A DNA stretch of 57,492 bases from the NCBI GenBank assembly GCA_902801365.1, contig CADCHY010000019.1, forward strand, positions 1-57,492, given 5' to 3'. Below, piece by piece: positions 1 to 8,416 of this stretch. Every line of letters starts with the position of its first letter. Position 1 is the first letter of the stretch. The stretch comes from an uncultured Succiniclasticum sp. (GTDB taxonomy: Bacteria; Bacillota; Negativicutes; Acidaminococcales; Acidaminococcaceae). A program made the position numbers and the translations under genes. The notes beneath the pieces are model-generated. The model was not told the DNA's origin and made no database searches. It was given only the letters and a program-made list of their open reading frames with translations.

Positions 1-323
1 TCGCGGGCAAAGGTACGGGTGATACCGCATAGGGCCACATCAAATTTTCCGTCCAGGGTGTCCTGGGTCAGTGTTTTCCATGTGGTTGGAACATAAACCG
101 CTTTAACGCCCAGCGCGGCGGCCAGGTTTTCTGCCAGCTGGTAGTCAAAACCTTCATATTGCCCGGTTTCTTTGTTTAAATAGGACATGGGTTTGTAGTC
201 GCCCGTGGTTCCGACCAGCAGGATGCCGCGTTTGGTGATGGTCTCCAGTTTCCCGGCTGCCAGCGCGGTGCAGGAAACCAGCAGCATAGTAAGAGTCAGT
301 AACAGGTAAATAAGCTTTTTCAT
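1..323 (-). CDS. Amino-acid ABC transporter substrate-binding protein, N-terminal part (truncated by window edge)
   Basis: Reading the complement from the ATG at 323-321 gives a signal peptide (MKKLIYLLLTLTMLLVSC, then ALAAG) followed by a bacterial extracellular solute-binding family 3 N-terminus. The residues GILLVGTTGDYKPMSY and EGFDYQLAENLAAALG match the first ligand-binding lobe of amino-acid or cyclohexadienyl-dehydratase-like (PheC) periplasmic proteins. A purine-rich ribosome binding site (AAGAGGGGG) lies just upstream of the start. About 107 codons are visible and the C-terminal lobe lies outside the window, so the ligand cannot be assigned. A PheC-type lyase is an alternative to a transporter component. 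Confidence 0.85.
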   Translation of the reverse strand, partial: MKKLIYLLLTLTMLLVSCTALAAGKLETITKRGILLVGTTGDYKPMSYLNKETGQYEGFDYQLAENLAAALGVKAVYVPTTWKTLTQDTLDGKFDVALCGITRTFAR

Positions 324-557
324 ATGTTTTCCCCCTCTTAATACGGTAAAATTTTAGAAGTTCTTTTAATATGGCGATGAGATGACTTGACGGTATCGAA
401 TTGAACTTCCCGCAATTATTGTAAACAACTAATTTGAAGACATCAAGAATATTTTTATATGTAAACGGGGAAAAAATGATTATAATGAAAAATTGTAACA
501 ACTGAGACAATTCCGGGGAAAGAGTCTGATTGTCTGTTTTATGCATATTGTAAATCA

Positions 558-566
558 TGCTATAAT
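558..566 (+). promoter_or_regulatory. Extended -10 promoter of the Spx/ArsC-like gene
   Basis: TGC directly followed by TATAAT forms an extended -10 element about 70 nt upstream of the start at 635. No good -35 hexamer is present. The rest of the 324-634 gap is AT-rich and shows nothing else I can support. Confidence 0.5.
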
Positions 567-634
567 TATAAATAATGTGTTTTAAAAAATGGTTTTGTAA
601 ACAATTCCTTAAATGTATGAAAGGATGTGCGGAC

Positions 635-988
635 ATGCTCAAAGTGTATTGCTACAGTAAATGCTCAACCTGCAAAAAGGCGCTGAAGTGGCTGGATGAG
701 AAGAAAATCGAACACGAAGTGATCGATATCAAAGCGGACCATCCGGACGAAGATGCGCTCCGGAAGTATTATGCCATAAGCGGGCTGCCGCTAAAGCGCT
801 TCTTTAATACAAGCGGCATGCAATACCGCGAACTGGAGCTGTCGAAGAGGCTGCCGGACATGGGCGAGGATGAACAGTTCCGTCTGCTTGCCAGCGACGG
901 GATGCTGGTAAAGCGTCCGCTTCTGGTGGGTGATGGTTTTGTACTGACCGGGTTTAAGCAATCCGAGTGGGAAGAGAAGCTGCTGTAA
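635..988 (+). CDS. Spx/MgsR-family (arsenate reductase-like) thioredoxin-fold protein
   Basis: A 117-residue protein of the ArsC/Spx/YffB family. The N-terminus VYCYSKCSTCKKALKWL carries a CxxC pair (C10, C13) at the start of the first helix, and the RP dipeptide (R94-P95) before the last strand is typical of the fold. Known members are either arsenate-reductase-like enzymes or RNA-polymerase-binding stress regulators (Spx). The CxxC is compatible with a redox switch. The start at 635 is preferred over in-frame codons further upstream (from 575) because AAAGGATG lies 8 nt before it and homology begins at MLKVYCY. The cellular role cannot be decided from sequence. Confidence 0.85.
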   Translation: MLKVYCYSKCSTCKKALKWLDEKKIEHEVIDIKADHPDEDALRKYYAISGLPLKRFFNTSGMQYRELELSKRLPDMGEDEQFRLLASDGMLVKRPLLVGDGFVLTGFKQSEWEEKLL

Positions 989-1032
989 GTTGATTTGTTT
1001 TTATAATTTTGTAAGATTGCGAGGGGAACACT

Positions 1033-1881
1033 ATGCGTTACTACACGGTTCTGCTGAATGATGAAGAAAAAGTGGCTGCCAGCACAAATGGTAAGGATCT
1101 ATATCTGTTGGAAAGTTATAACGACATGGACGCGGTGATTGCTGCCGGGGGAGTGCGTGCAATCCCGAAGGATGCGAAGAAGGTAAATGCCGGAATGGTT
1201 AAACTTCTTTCACCTATTCCCCGGCCCCGGCAGGACGTGCTGTGTCTGGGAATCAATTACACGGCTCACGCGGAAGAAGCGGAACGGTTTTCCAAAGAAA
1301 GCTTCGGAGGGGAACGCCCGTATCCCATTTTCTTTTCCAAACGGGTATGTTATTCCCAGGGAACAGATGCACCCATTCCCGCGTATACAGGGCTGGTGGA
1401 TTCCCTTGACTATGAGTGCGAGCTGGGTGTTGTTATCGGCAAAGACGCGAAGAATGTGAAACGGGTAGATGTGCCGGACTATATTTTCGGGTATACCATC
1501 GTCAACGATGTAAGCGCCCGGAATTTGCAGACGAGGCATAAACAGTGGTACTTTGGCAAGAGCCTGGATGGTTTCACACCTATGGGTCCCTGCATCGTTT
1601 CAGCGGATGAGTTCCCGTTTCCGCCAAAACAGAGGATTGCCTGCCGGGTAAACGGGGACGTGCGGCAGGATTCCAACACGGCTAATCTGATTACCGGTAT
1701 CACGGATATTATCGTTATGCTGAGCGAAGGTATGACCCTGAAAGCCGGAACGATCATCGCTACCGGTACCCCGGCGGGCGTAGGTATGGGCATGAAGCCG
1801 CCCACGTTCTTAAAGCCCGGCGATGTGGTGGAGTGTGAAATCGAAGGCATTGGTGTACTGCGGAATTATATTGAGGATTGA
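1033..1881 (+). CDS. Fumarylacetoacetate hydrolase (FAH) family protein
   Basis: A 282-residue protein of the FAH superfamily, which hydrolyses, decarboxylates or isomerises beta-keto acids (for example acylpyruvases or 2-hydroxyhepta-2,4-diene-1,7-dioate isomerase). An N-terminal domain of about 60 residues is followed by the catalytic fold. The metal ligands are visible as E128 and E130 in YECELGVVIG and D159 in IVNDVSARN. The C-terminus has the family's GTIIATGTPAGVGMG glycine-rich loop. GAGGGG precedes the ATG. It lies 44 nt after the Spx-like gene and may be cotranscribed. The substrate is unknown; oxaloacetate tautomerase or acylpyruvase activity are possibilities for such short members. 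Confidence 0.88.
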   Translation: MRYYTVLLNDEEKVAASTNGKDLYLLESYNDMDAVIAAGGVRAIPKDAKKVNAGMVKLLSPIPRPRQDVLCLGINYTAHAEEAERFSKESFGGERPYPIFFSKRVCYSQGTDAPIPAYTGLVDSLDYECELGVVIGKDAKNVKRVDVPDYIFGYTIVNDVSARNLQTRHKQWYFGKSLDGFTPMGPCIVSADEFPFPPKQRIACRVNGDVRQDSNTANLITGITDIIVMLSEGMTLKAGTIIATGTPAGVGMGMKPPTFLKPGDVVECEIEGIGVLRNYIED

Positions 1882-1962
1882 TCAGCGAGTATTTTAAGGA
1901 AACCGTTTAATTATCGTTTCCATGAGAACATTGCCGGTTATTCTGGCTCAGGACAAAGGATT

Positions 1963-3129
1963 ATGCAACAGTCAGTTCATCAGCGCTGGATCATGCATGT
2001 AGACATGGACGCGTTTTATGCATCGGTAGAAATATTGGACAATCCCGAATTGAAAGGATTGCCGGTCATTGTGGGAGGACGTTCTGCCCGGGGCGTGGTT
2101 TCCACCTGTTCTTACGAGGCCCGCAAATTCGGTGTCCATTCCGCCATGCCGCTGTTCGAGGCAAAACGGTTGTGCCCACAGGGTGTTTTCTTGCCGGTAC
2201 GCACGGCCCGTTATGCCGAAATGTCGGCAAAAATCATGGGGATTTTCCGGGAAACGTCGCCGCTGGTGGAGCAACTTTCCATAGATGAAGCCTTTTTGGA
2301 TTTAACCGGCATGGAAAGGCTGGGCGGGGCGGAGATCATCGCTCATCAGGTACAGGAACGGATACAGGAAGAACTGAAACTCAGCGCATCTGTCGGTCTG
2401 GCTCCCAATAAATTCCTGGCCAAGCTGGCCTCGGACATGCGCAAGCCTCACGGCTTTGTGAGAATTACGCCGGAAGATGCGGCCGGGCTGCTGGCTCCCC
2501 TGTCAGTGACCAAGATTTTCGGCATCGGCCGCAGCGCCGAAGAAAAGCTGAAACAGTTTGGTATTGAGAGAATCGGGCAGCTGGCTGAAGCAGATGCAGG
2601 CTTGTTGCGCAAGGTGTTCGGCGTAAATGCGGAACTGGTAAAACGACTGGCCCGGGGCCTGGATGACAGGCCGGTTGTCAATGAAGAAGAGGCAAAATCT
2701 ATTGGCAGGGAAACCACTTTTGACCGGGATTTGACGGATATGGACGACTGCCGCGAGGCAGTGCTGGATCTGTGCGGTCAGGTTGGATGGCGTTTGCGCC
2801 GGGAACATCTGGCAGGGCATACGGTGACGTTAAAAGTTAAGTTTGCGGATTTTCATATGATTACCCGCAGTTCAACCGGTGACAGGCTGATTGCCTGGGA
2901 TGAAGACATTTTCCTTTTGGCGGAGCAAATACTGCGGAAAATTAATGTAAAGCCAGGCGTGCGGTTGTTAGGTGTATCGGTGAGCAGTCTGTTCCGTCCT
3001 GAGGACGAGCCGGTGCTGGGCTTTGAAGACAATGAGCGGATGCAGAAGCGCAACCACGCTATCGACGCTCTGAAAAGCAAATTCGGGGAAAACATTATCA
3101 AGCGTGGTATTACCGGGAAGAGGAAATAG
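1963..3129 (+). CDS. dinB: DNA polymerase IV (Y-family translesion polymerase)
   Basis: A 388-residue Y-family polymerase, slightly longer than E. coli DinB. Palm motif I is HVDMDAFYASVE with metal-binding D14; motif SIDEAFLDLT supplies D108 and E109. The thumb region has the helix-hairpin-helix segment VTKIFGIGRSAEEKLKQFGI, and the little-finger domain runs from about residue 245 to the end. It would bypass damaged bases and extend mismatched ends. AAAGGA precedes the ATG. I saw no LexA box upstream, so regulation is not apparent. It is followed by an exported phosphoesterase with no functional link. Confidence 0.95.
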   Translation: MQQSVHQRWIMHVDMDAFYASVEILDNPELKGLPVIVGGRSARGVVSTCSYEARKFGVHSAMPLFEAKRLCPQGVFLPVRTARYAEMSAKIMGIFRETSPLVEQLSIDEAFLDLTGMERLGGAEIIAHQVQERIQEELKLSASVGLAPNKFLAKLASDMRKPHGFVRITPEDAAGLLAPLSVTKIFGIGRSAEEKLKQFGIERIGQLAEADAGLLRKVFGVNAELVKRLARGLDDRPVVNEEEAKSIGRETTFDRDLTDMDDCREAVLDLCGQVGWRLRREHLAGHTVTLKVKFADFHMITRSSTGDRLIAWDEDIFLLAEQILRKINVKPGVRLLGVSVSSLFRPEDEPVLGFEDNERMQKRNHAIDALKSKFGENIIKRGITGKRK

Positions 3130-3172
3130 GGTTTTACCAGCATATATTATCAAAGATTAATGGTGACAATGC

Positions 3173-4564
3173 ATGAAACAGAGTAAAAGCTTTTATAAAA
3201 TTCTGATGACAGTTTTGCTGGCGTTGGCATTGGGGCTGTTGACCCTTGTGTTCGGCGTGTTGCTCCCTGGCTGCAGTAAAGGAGCAACAAAAACAGGTTC
3301 CGATAAGACAGGGGAGAGTTATATCGCTTTTACGAAAGCAGATGCCTTTAATCTCCGACAGGTGATTACGGCAGACAGTACTGTGTCACGTACCATTATG
3401 TGGCAGTCGGAACCGGAGTATAAAGATGCGTTTGTGGAGTATCGTGTGGTTGACAAAGAAGAACCTGATTCTGCCGCAAAAGATAATAAAGAGGTACAGA
3501 AGAAGAATAACGATGACGCAGCGAAAAGCAGCATTTTTACGCAGAAGGAACACATCAACGATAAGTTTACCGACAACGGAAAAACCACCTATGTTCATAC
3601 GGTGATCCTGAATAATCTAAAGCCCGGAACGGAATATGAATACCGTCTGGGGTATGGAAACAGGCGCAGTCAATGGTACAGGCTGAATACGGCACAGGTT
3701 CACAACAATTATAAGGCGTTAATCTTTCCGGACAGTCAGAGCGCCAAATATAAGGTTTGGGAAGACGTGGCCATGCCGGCCTGGCAGCGAAACAGGGATG
3801 CCCGGTTCTTCATCACCATGGGAGACCTGGTGGATAATGGGGAACACGCCTACCAGTGGAATGAATGGTTTACCCGCATCGGGCCCATGATTTCCCGGAT
3901 TCCGGCGGCGCCTGTTCTTGGCAATCACGAAACCTACACCATGGACTGGAAGGTGCGGGTGCCGCAGGCATATCTGCACTATTTCCAACTGCCGGAGGGA
4001 GCACAGGAAGCCTATAAGAACCAGTATTATTCTTTTGATTACGGCGACGTGCATTTTGTTGTGCTGAATACCCAGATGCGGGAGATGGAAGAGTTTTACC
4101 CCAATTTGCTGAAGGATCAGCTGGCCTGGTTCAAAGCGGATATGGAAAAAGCAAAGAAAAAATGGAACGTGGTGCTGATGCATAAAGACGTGCTGCGGTA
4201 TGGTTTCCTGACCCGTAAGACGCCAAGGGAAGAAGGCTTTTCCGCAGAGGGGAAAACTTTTATGCCACTGTTTGACAAATATAATGTGGATGTGGTTTTG
4301 ACGGCTCACCTGCATACATACCGGAACCGGGGACATATTTATGATTTTAAGCGGGATACGAAGGGGCCGTTGTACATCCTCACCGGGGTAGCCGGGGATG
4401 TACGGTACCCGAATTTGTGGAAACGTCATTTGCTGGACGTTGCCATTGCGCCCCAGCCGGAAACAAATAACTATATGGTGCTGGAAGCTTCCGCCGACAG
4501 ATTACGGTTCAGCTGCTATTTGCCGGATGGGACGAAGATTGACGAAGCGGAAGTAAAAAAATGA
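3173..4564 (+). CDS. Lipoprotein metallophosphoesterase, purple-acid-phosphatase-like
   Basis: A 463-residue exported protein. A basic N-terminus and hydrophobic segment end in the lipobox LLPGC (C34), so it is probably lipid-anchored. Residues about 50-175 form a fibronectin-III-like domain as in purple acid phosphatases (NLKPGTEYEYRLGY). The calcineurin-like catalytic domain follows: PDSQ (D187), MGDLVDNG (D218), LGNHET (N251, H252), LMHKD (H337) and LTAHLHTY (H379, H381). Together these are the metal ligands of a binuclear phosphoesterase. The canonical GDxG motif is GDLV. The likely role is release of phosphate from external phosphomonoesters or diesters; the substrate is not predictable. 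It ends just before a strong terminator. Confidence 0.88.
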   Translation: MKQSKSFYKILMTVLLALALGLLTLVFGVLLPGCSKGATKTGSDKTGESYIAFTKADAFNLRQVITADSTVSRTIMWQSEPEYKDAFVEYRVVDKEEPDSAAKDNKEVQKKNNDDAAKSSIFTQKEHINDKFTDNGKTTYVHTVILNNLKPGTEYEYRLGYGNRRSQWYRLNTAQVHNNYKALIFPDSQSAKYKVWEDVAMPAWQRNRDARFFITMGDLVDNGEHAYQWNEWFTRIGPMISRIPAAPVLGNHETYTMDWKVRVPQAYLHYFQLPEGAQEAYKNQYYSFDYGDVHFVVLNTQMREMEEFYPNLLKDQLAWFKADMEKAKKKWNVVLMHKDVLRYGFLTRKTPREEGFSAEGKTFMPLFDKYNVDVVLTAHLHTYRNRGHIYDFKRDTKGPLYILTGVAGDVRYPNLWKRHLLDVAIAPQPETNNYMVLEASADRLRFSCYLPDGTKIDEAEVKK

Positions 4565-4569
4565 AAAAT

Positions 4570-4615
4570 CGCGACATTCCCGGCGAACGTGCAGGCGAAT
4601 GTCGCGGTGTTTTTC
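4570..4615 (+). terminator. Rho-independent terminator after the phosphoesterase gene
   Basis: Perfect 10-bp stem CGCGACATTC (4570-4579) with GAATGTCGCG (4597-4606), a 17-nt loop and a short T-rich tail. It begins 6 nt after the upstream stop codon. Confidence 0.8.
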
Positions 4616-4660
4616 CAAATAAAAACATTATAAAAACATTGTAAATGTGTAAGATGTTTA

Positions 4661-4669
4661 TGATATAAT
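4661..4669 (+). promoter_or_regulatory. Extended -10 promoter of the partner-switching operon
   Basis: TGA followed by TATAAT (4664-4669). TTGTAA lies upstream at a long 19-nt spacing. It sits about 130 nt before the TTG-start small ORF, leaving a leader of roughly 125 nt that contains no recognised element. Confidence 0.5.
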
Positions 4670-4801
4670 AAAATGATGTAATGTAATGAAATTATAGACG
4701 TATCACACAGGAACTTTAACACGGGAAAACGTAAAGCGATGTTTAATAGCGGGCGTGAATCCCAATGTGCGGTATGAAGACTGACGGGCGGAGGTGTGAC
4801 T

Positions 4802-4939
4802 TTGAAACTGGATATCAGGCGAAAAGTTTTATTACTGGTGCTTTCCGGAAGTCTGCTGACCTTTATGCTGATGACTGCTTTTTTTGCGGTTAACATGATT
4901 CGTGCCAGAAAAGCGAGTGCTTATATAAAGGAGAGGTAA
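4802..4939 (+). CDS. 45-codon single-span membrane ORF (TTG start), possible remnant of a sensor/phosphatase
   Basis: TTG at 4802 is preceded by GGAGG (4789-4793) at good spacing and opens a 45-codon frame closing at 4939, where the stop lies next to the ribosome binding site of the STAS gene. The product has a basic start (KLDIRRK), one hydrophobic span (VLLLVLSGSLLTFMLMTAFFAV) and a basic tail (RARKASAYIKER). It resembles the N-terminal membrane anchor of the PP2C phosphatase three genes downstream, which also starts with TTG-AAA. It is either a genuine micro-membrane protein or the stump of a second sensor whose remainder is gone. No function is assigned. Confidence 0.5.
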   Translation: MKLDIRRKVLLLVLSGSLLTFMLMTAFFAVNMIRARKASAYIKER

Positions 4940-4941
4940 TC

Positions 4942-5277
4942 ATGGCCAAAGAATTTTTGCAGAAAGAAAGCTCCGGTCCAAACGACTGGACGGTTTGGAG
5001 CGTGAGCGGACGCATTGATATGGTGACGGCGGACTCTGCTTACGCTACGGGGGAAGATATTGTGATGCGCAACGTGAAGACGGTGCTGGACATGACGGAT
5101 ATGGAATATCTTTCCAGTGCAGGGTTAAGAGTTTTGCTGCGCCTGAACAAGCTGGCAAAGAAAACTGGTAAAAAGTTTACCCTGGCCAGGCCTTCCGGCA
5201 TTGTGAAATCGGTTTTGGAAGACAGCGGTATGGACGCGTTGTTCACGATATATACATCCCTGGAAGAACTGGACTGA
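4942..5277 (+). CDS. STAS-domain anti-sigma-factor antagonist (RsbV/SpoIIAA-like)
   Basis: A 111-residue single STAS domain. The conserved segment TVLDMTDMEYLSSAGLRVLL places the phosphoacceptor serine at about S58, next to the conserved S-x-G turn. In known partner-switching modules the unphosphorylated form binds the serine-kinase anti-sigma factor and frees the sigma factor. The kinase and phosphatase homologues lie directly downstream, so the three probably form a complete phosphorylation cycle. GGAGAGG overlaps the stop of the preceding small ORF, which suggests translational coupling. Confidence 0.9.
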   Translation: MAKEFLQKESSGPNDWTVWSVSGRIDMVTADSAYATGEDIVMRNVKTVLDMTDMEYLSSAGLRVLLRLNKLAKKTGKKFTLARPSGIVKSVLEDSGMDALFTIYTSLEELD

Positions 5278-5292
5278 CGGAGGTGCTGTCCC

Positions 5293-5727
5293 ATGGCAGG
5301 CGCAAAGAGCGGAAGCTGGCAGCGTTACGACGCCGATATGAAATGGTATGAACATATCCGGGAAGACGTACTGGCCGCCGCGGAAGAAGCCGGTGTATCG
5401 CCGCGGCAGCAGTTGCGGCTTGAACTTGGCTTTGAAGAGATTCTGGTGAACATTATTTCCTATGCCTATGATTACCCCGGCTTTGTCTGGGTAAAAACGG
5501 CGGAAGAGGGCGATTGTTTCCGAATAGAGTTTGCGGATCACGGAAAGCCTTTCGACCCCCTGGTAAAAGACCACCGCCCATTGGAAGGCATTCCCCTGGA
5601 GGAAAGAGAACCGGGAGGCTACGGAATTTTCCTGGTAAAGAAGAATTTCAGACTGGCAGAATACAAATATGAAGAGATGTTTGGGCAGATGGCCAACCAT
5701 TTGTCCCTGCTGTTGGATAAGAAATAA
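5293..5727 (+). CDS. RsbW/SpoIIAB-like serine kinase or anti-sigma ATPase
   Basis: A 144-residue GHKL-type ATPase domain (HATPase_c_2). The N-box is FEEILVNIISYAYD (E48/E49, N53), the G1-box FADHGKPFDPL (D82, G84), and the G2-box GGYGIFLVKK (108-117). This family phosphorylates the STAS antagonist and sequesters a sigma factor or other partner. The gene starts 15 nt after the STAS gene with GGAGGTG. No sigma factor gene lies next to it, so the output partner is unknown and may not be a sigma factor. Confidence 0.88.
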   Translation: MAGAKSGSWQRYDADMKWYEHIREDVLAAAEEAGVSPRQQLRLELGFEEILVNIISYAYDYPGFVWVKTAEEGDCFRIEFADHGKPFDPLVKDHRPLEGIPLEEREPGGYGIFLVKKNFRLAEYKYEEMFGQMANHLSLLLDKK

Positions 5728-5806
5728 ATAGGGTGCCGGGAATATTGTTTGTGCGTTGAAAGACAGACAGATGAACCGGTGGCCTTAAATATCTGGAGTG
5801 TGTATC

Positions 5807-8017
5807 TTGAAAATTGGCAAGCAAAACACGAACCTGCATCACAGGATATTTCTGCTGTTGCTGGCAGTGGGACTGGCGTCTTTTATTATTGCGGGCGCTG
5901 TTTCCCTGGCAGGCATGTATGCGATTCGGGAAAATATAGATAAAACCGGCGCTCTTCTGGCCGATAACACGGCTTCCTTTACGGAAAGTTTTGCCGAAGA
6001 GCAGGTCAAGAAACGGTTGTCCTCAGAAGCTGTCGGCAAAGCGCAGCTGATCCGGCATGAAATGCAAACTACGATGGACGATACTCGCTATCTTGCCGAC
6101 CGGATGACCAAGATGCTGAAAAATCCGGAGTATTTTAAACGACGTCGCCTGCCGGATCCACAACATGACGTAATCCCTTCCGGTAAGGCCTATGTTAATT
6201 TCAGCAGGGAACTGGAGAGGCAGTACGGGGCTGGGGCTTTTGCCGGGGAAATCGGTCTGGTTTCCAATATCGCAGACGACCTTGAACTGATGCCGGAATG
6301 GTATACCGTAGCCTTTGTGGGCTCTGTTCACGGTTATCTCATTGCCATGGATGTGACGCCGGACAATTCTGCCAAGCAGTTCAGTCAGGCGTTTTTGGAA
6401 AGCTATGATCCACGGAAGATGGGCTGGTACAGGCTGGCGGCAGACGGTAATAAATCCGGTTTTACCGGTCTCTATACCGATTCTAACGGCAATCGCTGTC
6501 TGACCTGCGTAGCTCCCTATTACGATGCTGCGGGACTGGCAGGTGTAGTCGGTATTGACTGTAATCCCGAAACCCTGTTCCGCCTGACAGATAATGCAGG
6601 CGCCGGGGACAAGGATGATCTGGACCAGGATGCCATAAAAGCGGAACAGCCCAGGTTTTTGCTGGACAATGCTACTGGCAGCATAATTTTCTCAACCTTT
6701 TTGGAAGGACCGCTGGCAGTTCCGCAAAGTGCCACAGATCTGCGCCAGAGTCCGGAAAAAAGCATCGCCAGGGCGGCCTCTGCCATGGTGGCGGGCCAAA
6801 AAGATGTAATGCTGATTACCTTGGGCGGTGAGGATTATTTTCTGGCTTTTGCCCCTGTGGAAAAGCCCGGCTGGAGTTATGGTGTCCTGAATCACAAGCG
6901 TGCCGTGGTGTATCCGGCTGCGTATGCCAGGGATAATGTTATTTCCCAGATGGAAGGCTTTGCCGAAACACTGCACGATTCCTTCCGCGCCAGGGTGCAC
7001 TGGGGACTTGTCACCTTTTTACTCATGCTCGTTCCGCTGTTCTTTATCAGCTCTGTCATTGCCAAACGCTTTGTAACGCCCATCCTTGCCCTGATTGATG
7101 GCGTGAAGCGTATTGCCCAGGGCAATCTGGATGAGAAGGTGGACGTCCACCGGACGGATGAACTGGCTTTACTGGCGGACAGCGTCAATGATATGGCCGG
7201 CGACCTGAAGAAACATATAGAGACCCTTTCCAAGGTTACCGCAGAAAAGGAACGGATTGCTACCGAGCTTTCTGTAGCTGCGGATATCCAGGAAGGAATG
7301 CTGCCGCGCAATTTTGGAGAGATTGCCCAAAACAAAGGCTTTGACCTGTTTGCCACCATGGCTGCGGCAAAAGAAGTGGGCGGCGACTTTTACGATTTTT
7401 ACATGCTGGACAACCACCGTTTGGCCATCACTATTGCTGATGTATCCGGCAAAGGCGTTCCCGCTGCGCTCTTTATGGTTATTGCCAAGACCATCCTGAA
7501 GAATTCCGCGTTGTCTGCCGGGGAAGAAGAAACCTTTGCGGATGTTATCCGACGTGCCAATCAGCAGTTATGCGAAAACAATGAAGAAATGCTGTTCGTA
7601 ACGGTTTTCTTCGGCGTTCTGGATATCCGTACCGGCGACTTTACCTATGTAAACTGCGGTCACAACCCGCCGTTGCTGCGGCAGGGTTCGGACGGGACGT
7701 TTACATACCTGCGTCCTTCGAAGAAGAACCTGATGCTGGGCGTGGAGGAGGACCTCAGCTTTACTCAGGAAACGCTGCAGATGTCTCCCGGTTCACTGCT
7801 GTTCTGTTATACTGACGGCGTGACGGAAGCCATGAACGAAGCCGGTGAAGTGTATTCGGAAGAACAATTACAGGCTGCCCTTGCGGGCATACCCTCCGGA
7901 AACGATGTGCCTGTTGCGGACGTGCTGGCTGCACTGCGCAAAGACATTACCGCCCATGCAGGCGGAGCCGAACAGTCCGACGATATCACCATGCTGGCAA
8001 TTCGTTACAGGGGCTAA
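5807..8017 (+). CDS. Membrane Cache-HAMP-PP2C (SpoIIE/RsbU-type) serine phosphatase
   Basis: About 736 residues. Order: first membrane span (about 12-35), extracytoplasmic Cache-like sensor (about 40-395), second span (GLVTFLLMLVPLFFISSVI), HAMP linker (RFVTPILALIDGVKRIAQG onward), short coiled coil, then a PP2C-type phosphatase with EVGGDFYDFY, IADVSGKGVPAALF, YTDGVTEA and SDDITML carrying the metal-binding aspartates. It would sense an external ligand and dephosphorylate the STAS protein encoded two genes upstream. TTG at 5807 is chosen over GTG at 5798 because GGAG (5795-5798) overlaps the GTG and is well spaced for the TTG. Confidence 0.9.
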   Translation: MKIGKQNTNLHHRIFLLLLAVGLASFIIAGAVSLAGMYAIRENIDKTGALLADNTASFTESFAEEQVKKRLSSEAVGKAQLIRHEMQTTMDDTRYLADRMTKMLKNPEYFKRRRLPDPQHDVIPSGKAYVNFSRELERQYGAGAFAGEIGLVSNIADDLELMPEWYTVAFVGSVHGYLIAMDVTPDNSAKQFSQAFLESYDPRKMGWYRLAADGNKSGFTGLYTDSNGNRCLTCVAPYYDAAGLAGVVGIDCNPETLFRLTDNAGAGDKDDLDQDAIKAEQPRFLLDNATGSIIFSTFLEGPLAVPQSATDLRQSPEKSIARAASAMVAGQKDVMLITLGGEDYFLAFAPVEKPGWSYGVLNHKRAVVYPAAYARDNVISQMEGFAETLHDSFRARVHWGLVTFLLMLVPLFFISSVIAKRFVTPILALIDGVKRIAQGNLDEKVDVHRTDELALLADSVNDMAGDLKKHIETLSKVTAEKERIATELSVAADIQEGMLPRNFGEIAQNKGFDLFATMAAAKEVGGDFYDFYMLDNHRLAITIADVSGKGVPAALFMVIAKTILKNSALSAGEEETFADVIRRANQQLCENNEEMLFVTVFFGVLDIRTGDFTYVNCGHNPPLLRQGSDGTFTYLRPSKKNLMLGVEEDLSFTQETLQMSPGSLLFCYTDGVTEAMNEAGEVYSEEQLQAALAGIPSGNDVPVADVLAALRKDITAHAGGAEQSDDITMLAIRYRG

Positions 8018-8118
8018 ACAGAAACCTGTTTTTCTGAACCGCGTGGGTAATCCTTACGCGTTGCAGGTACAGATGACGGACAGAAAACATAATATAATCA
8101 GTGTCTCCTTAAGAACTG

Positions 8119-8165
8119 ACAGCGACAGTGAGAATTGACAAAGCATTTCCTGTCGCTGTTTTATT
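8119..8165 (+). terminator. Rho-independent terminator of the partner-switching operon
   Basis: Stem ACAGCGACAG (8119-8128) with CTGTCGCTGT (8150-8159), followed by TTTTATTG. It closes the operon 100 nt after the phosphatase stop. Confidence 0.75.
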
Positions 8166-8307
8166 GTGTGATTGTGTGGAAAGTGTTATTTAGCATTTTT
8201 GTATGCAGGATACATTATATTTTCAAATGAAAACGAAGAAAGTGTTAAAAATATAATACAAATATATTTTCTTAATGGATTTTATGTTTCTGAAAGCATG
8301 ATTTTCA

Positions 8308-8336
8308 TTGACTGTTAAGGCTGATGTTGTTATACT
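8308..8336 (+). promoter_or_regulatory. Sigma70-type promoter of gltB
   Basis: TTGACT (8308-8313), a 17-nt spacer and TATACT (8331-8336), about 80 nt upstream of the gltB start. The rest of the 8018-8416 gap holds only the upstream terminator and AT-rich sequence. Confidence 0.75.
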
Positions 8337-8416
8337 GTGTACATATATTATTCTTGTAACAGATATAGAGCAGTGATGGAGAAGTGACTGCAGTAAAGCA
8401 AAGAGGGGGAATAGCT

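Noticed and set aside
4680..4800. Possible c-di-GMP-I (GEMM) riboswitch remnant upstream of the partner-switching operon
   Set aside because: ACGTAAAGC resembles part of the GEMM core, but the GGGCAAACC start, the receptor loop and the closing helices are absent; the match is too weak to call.
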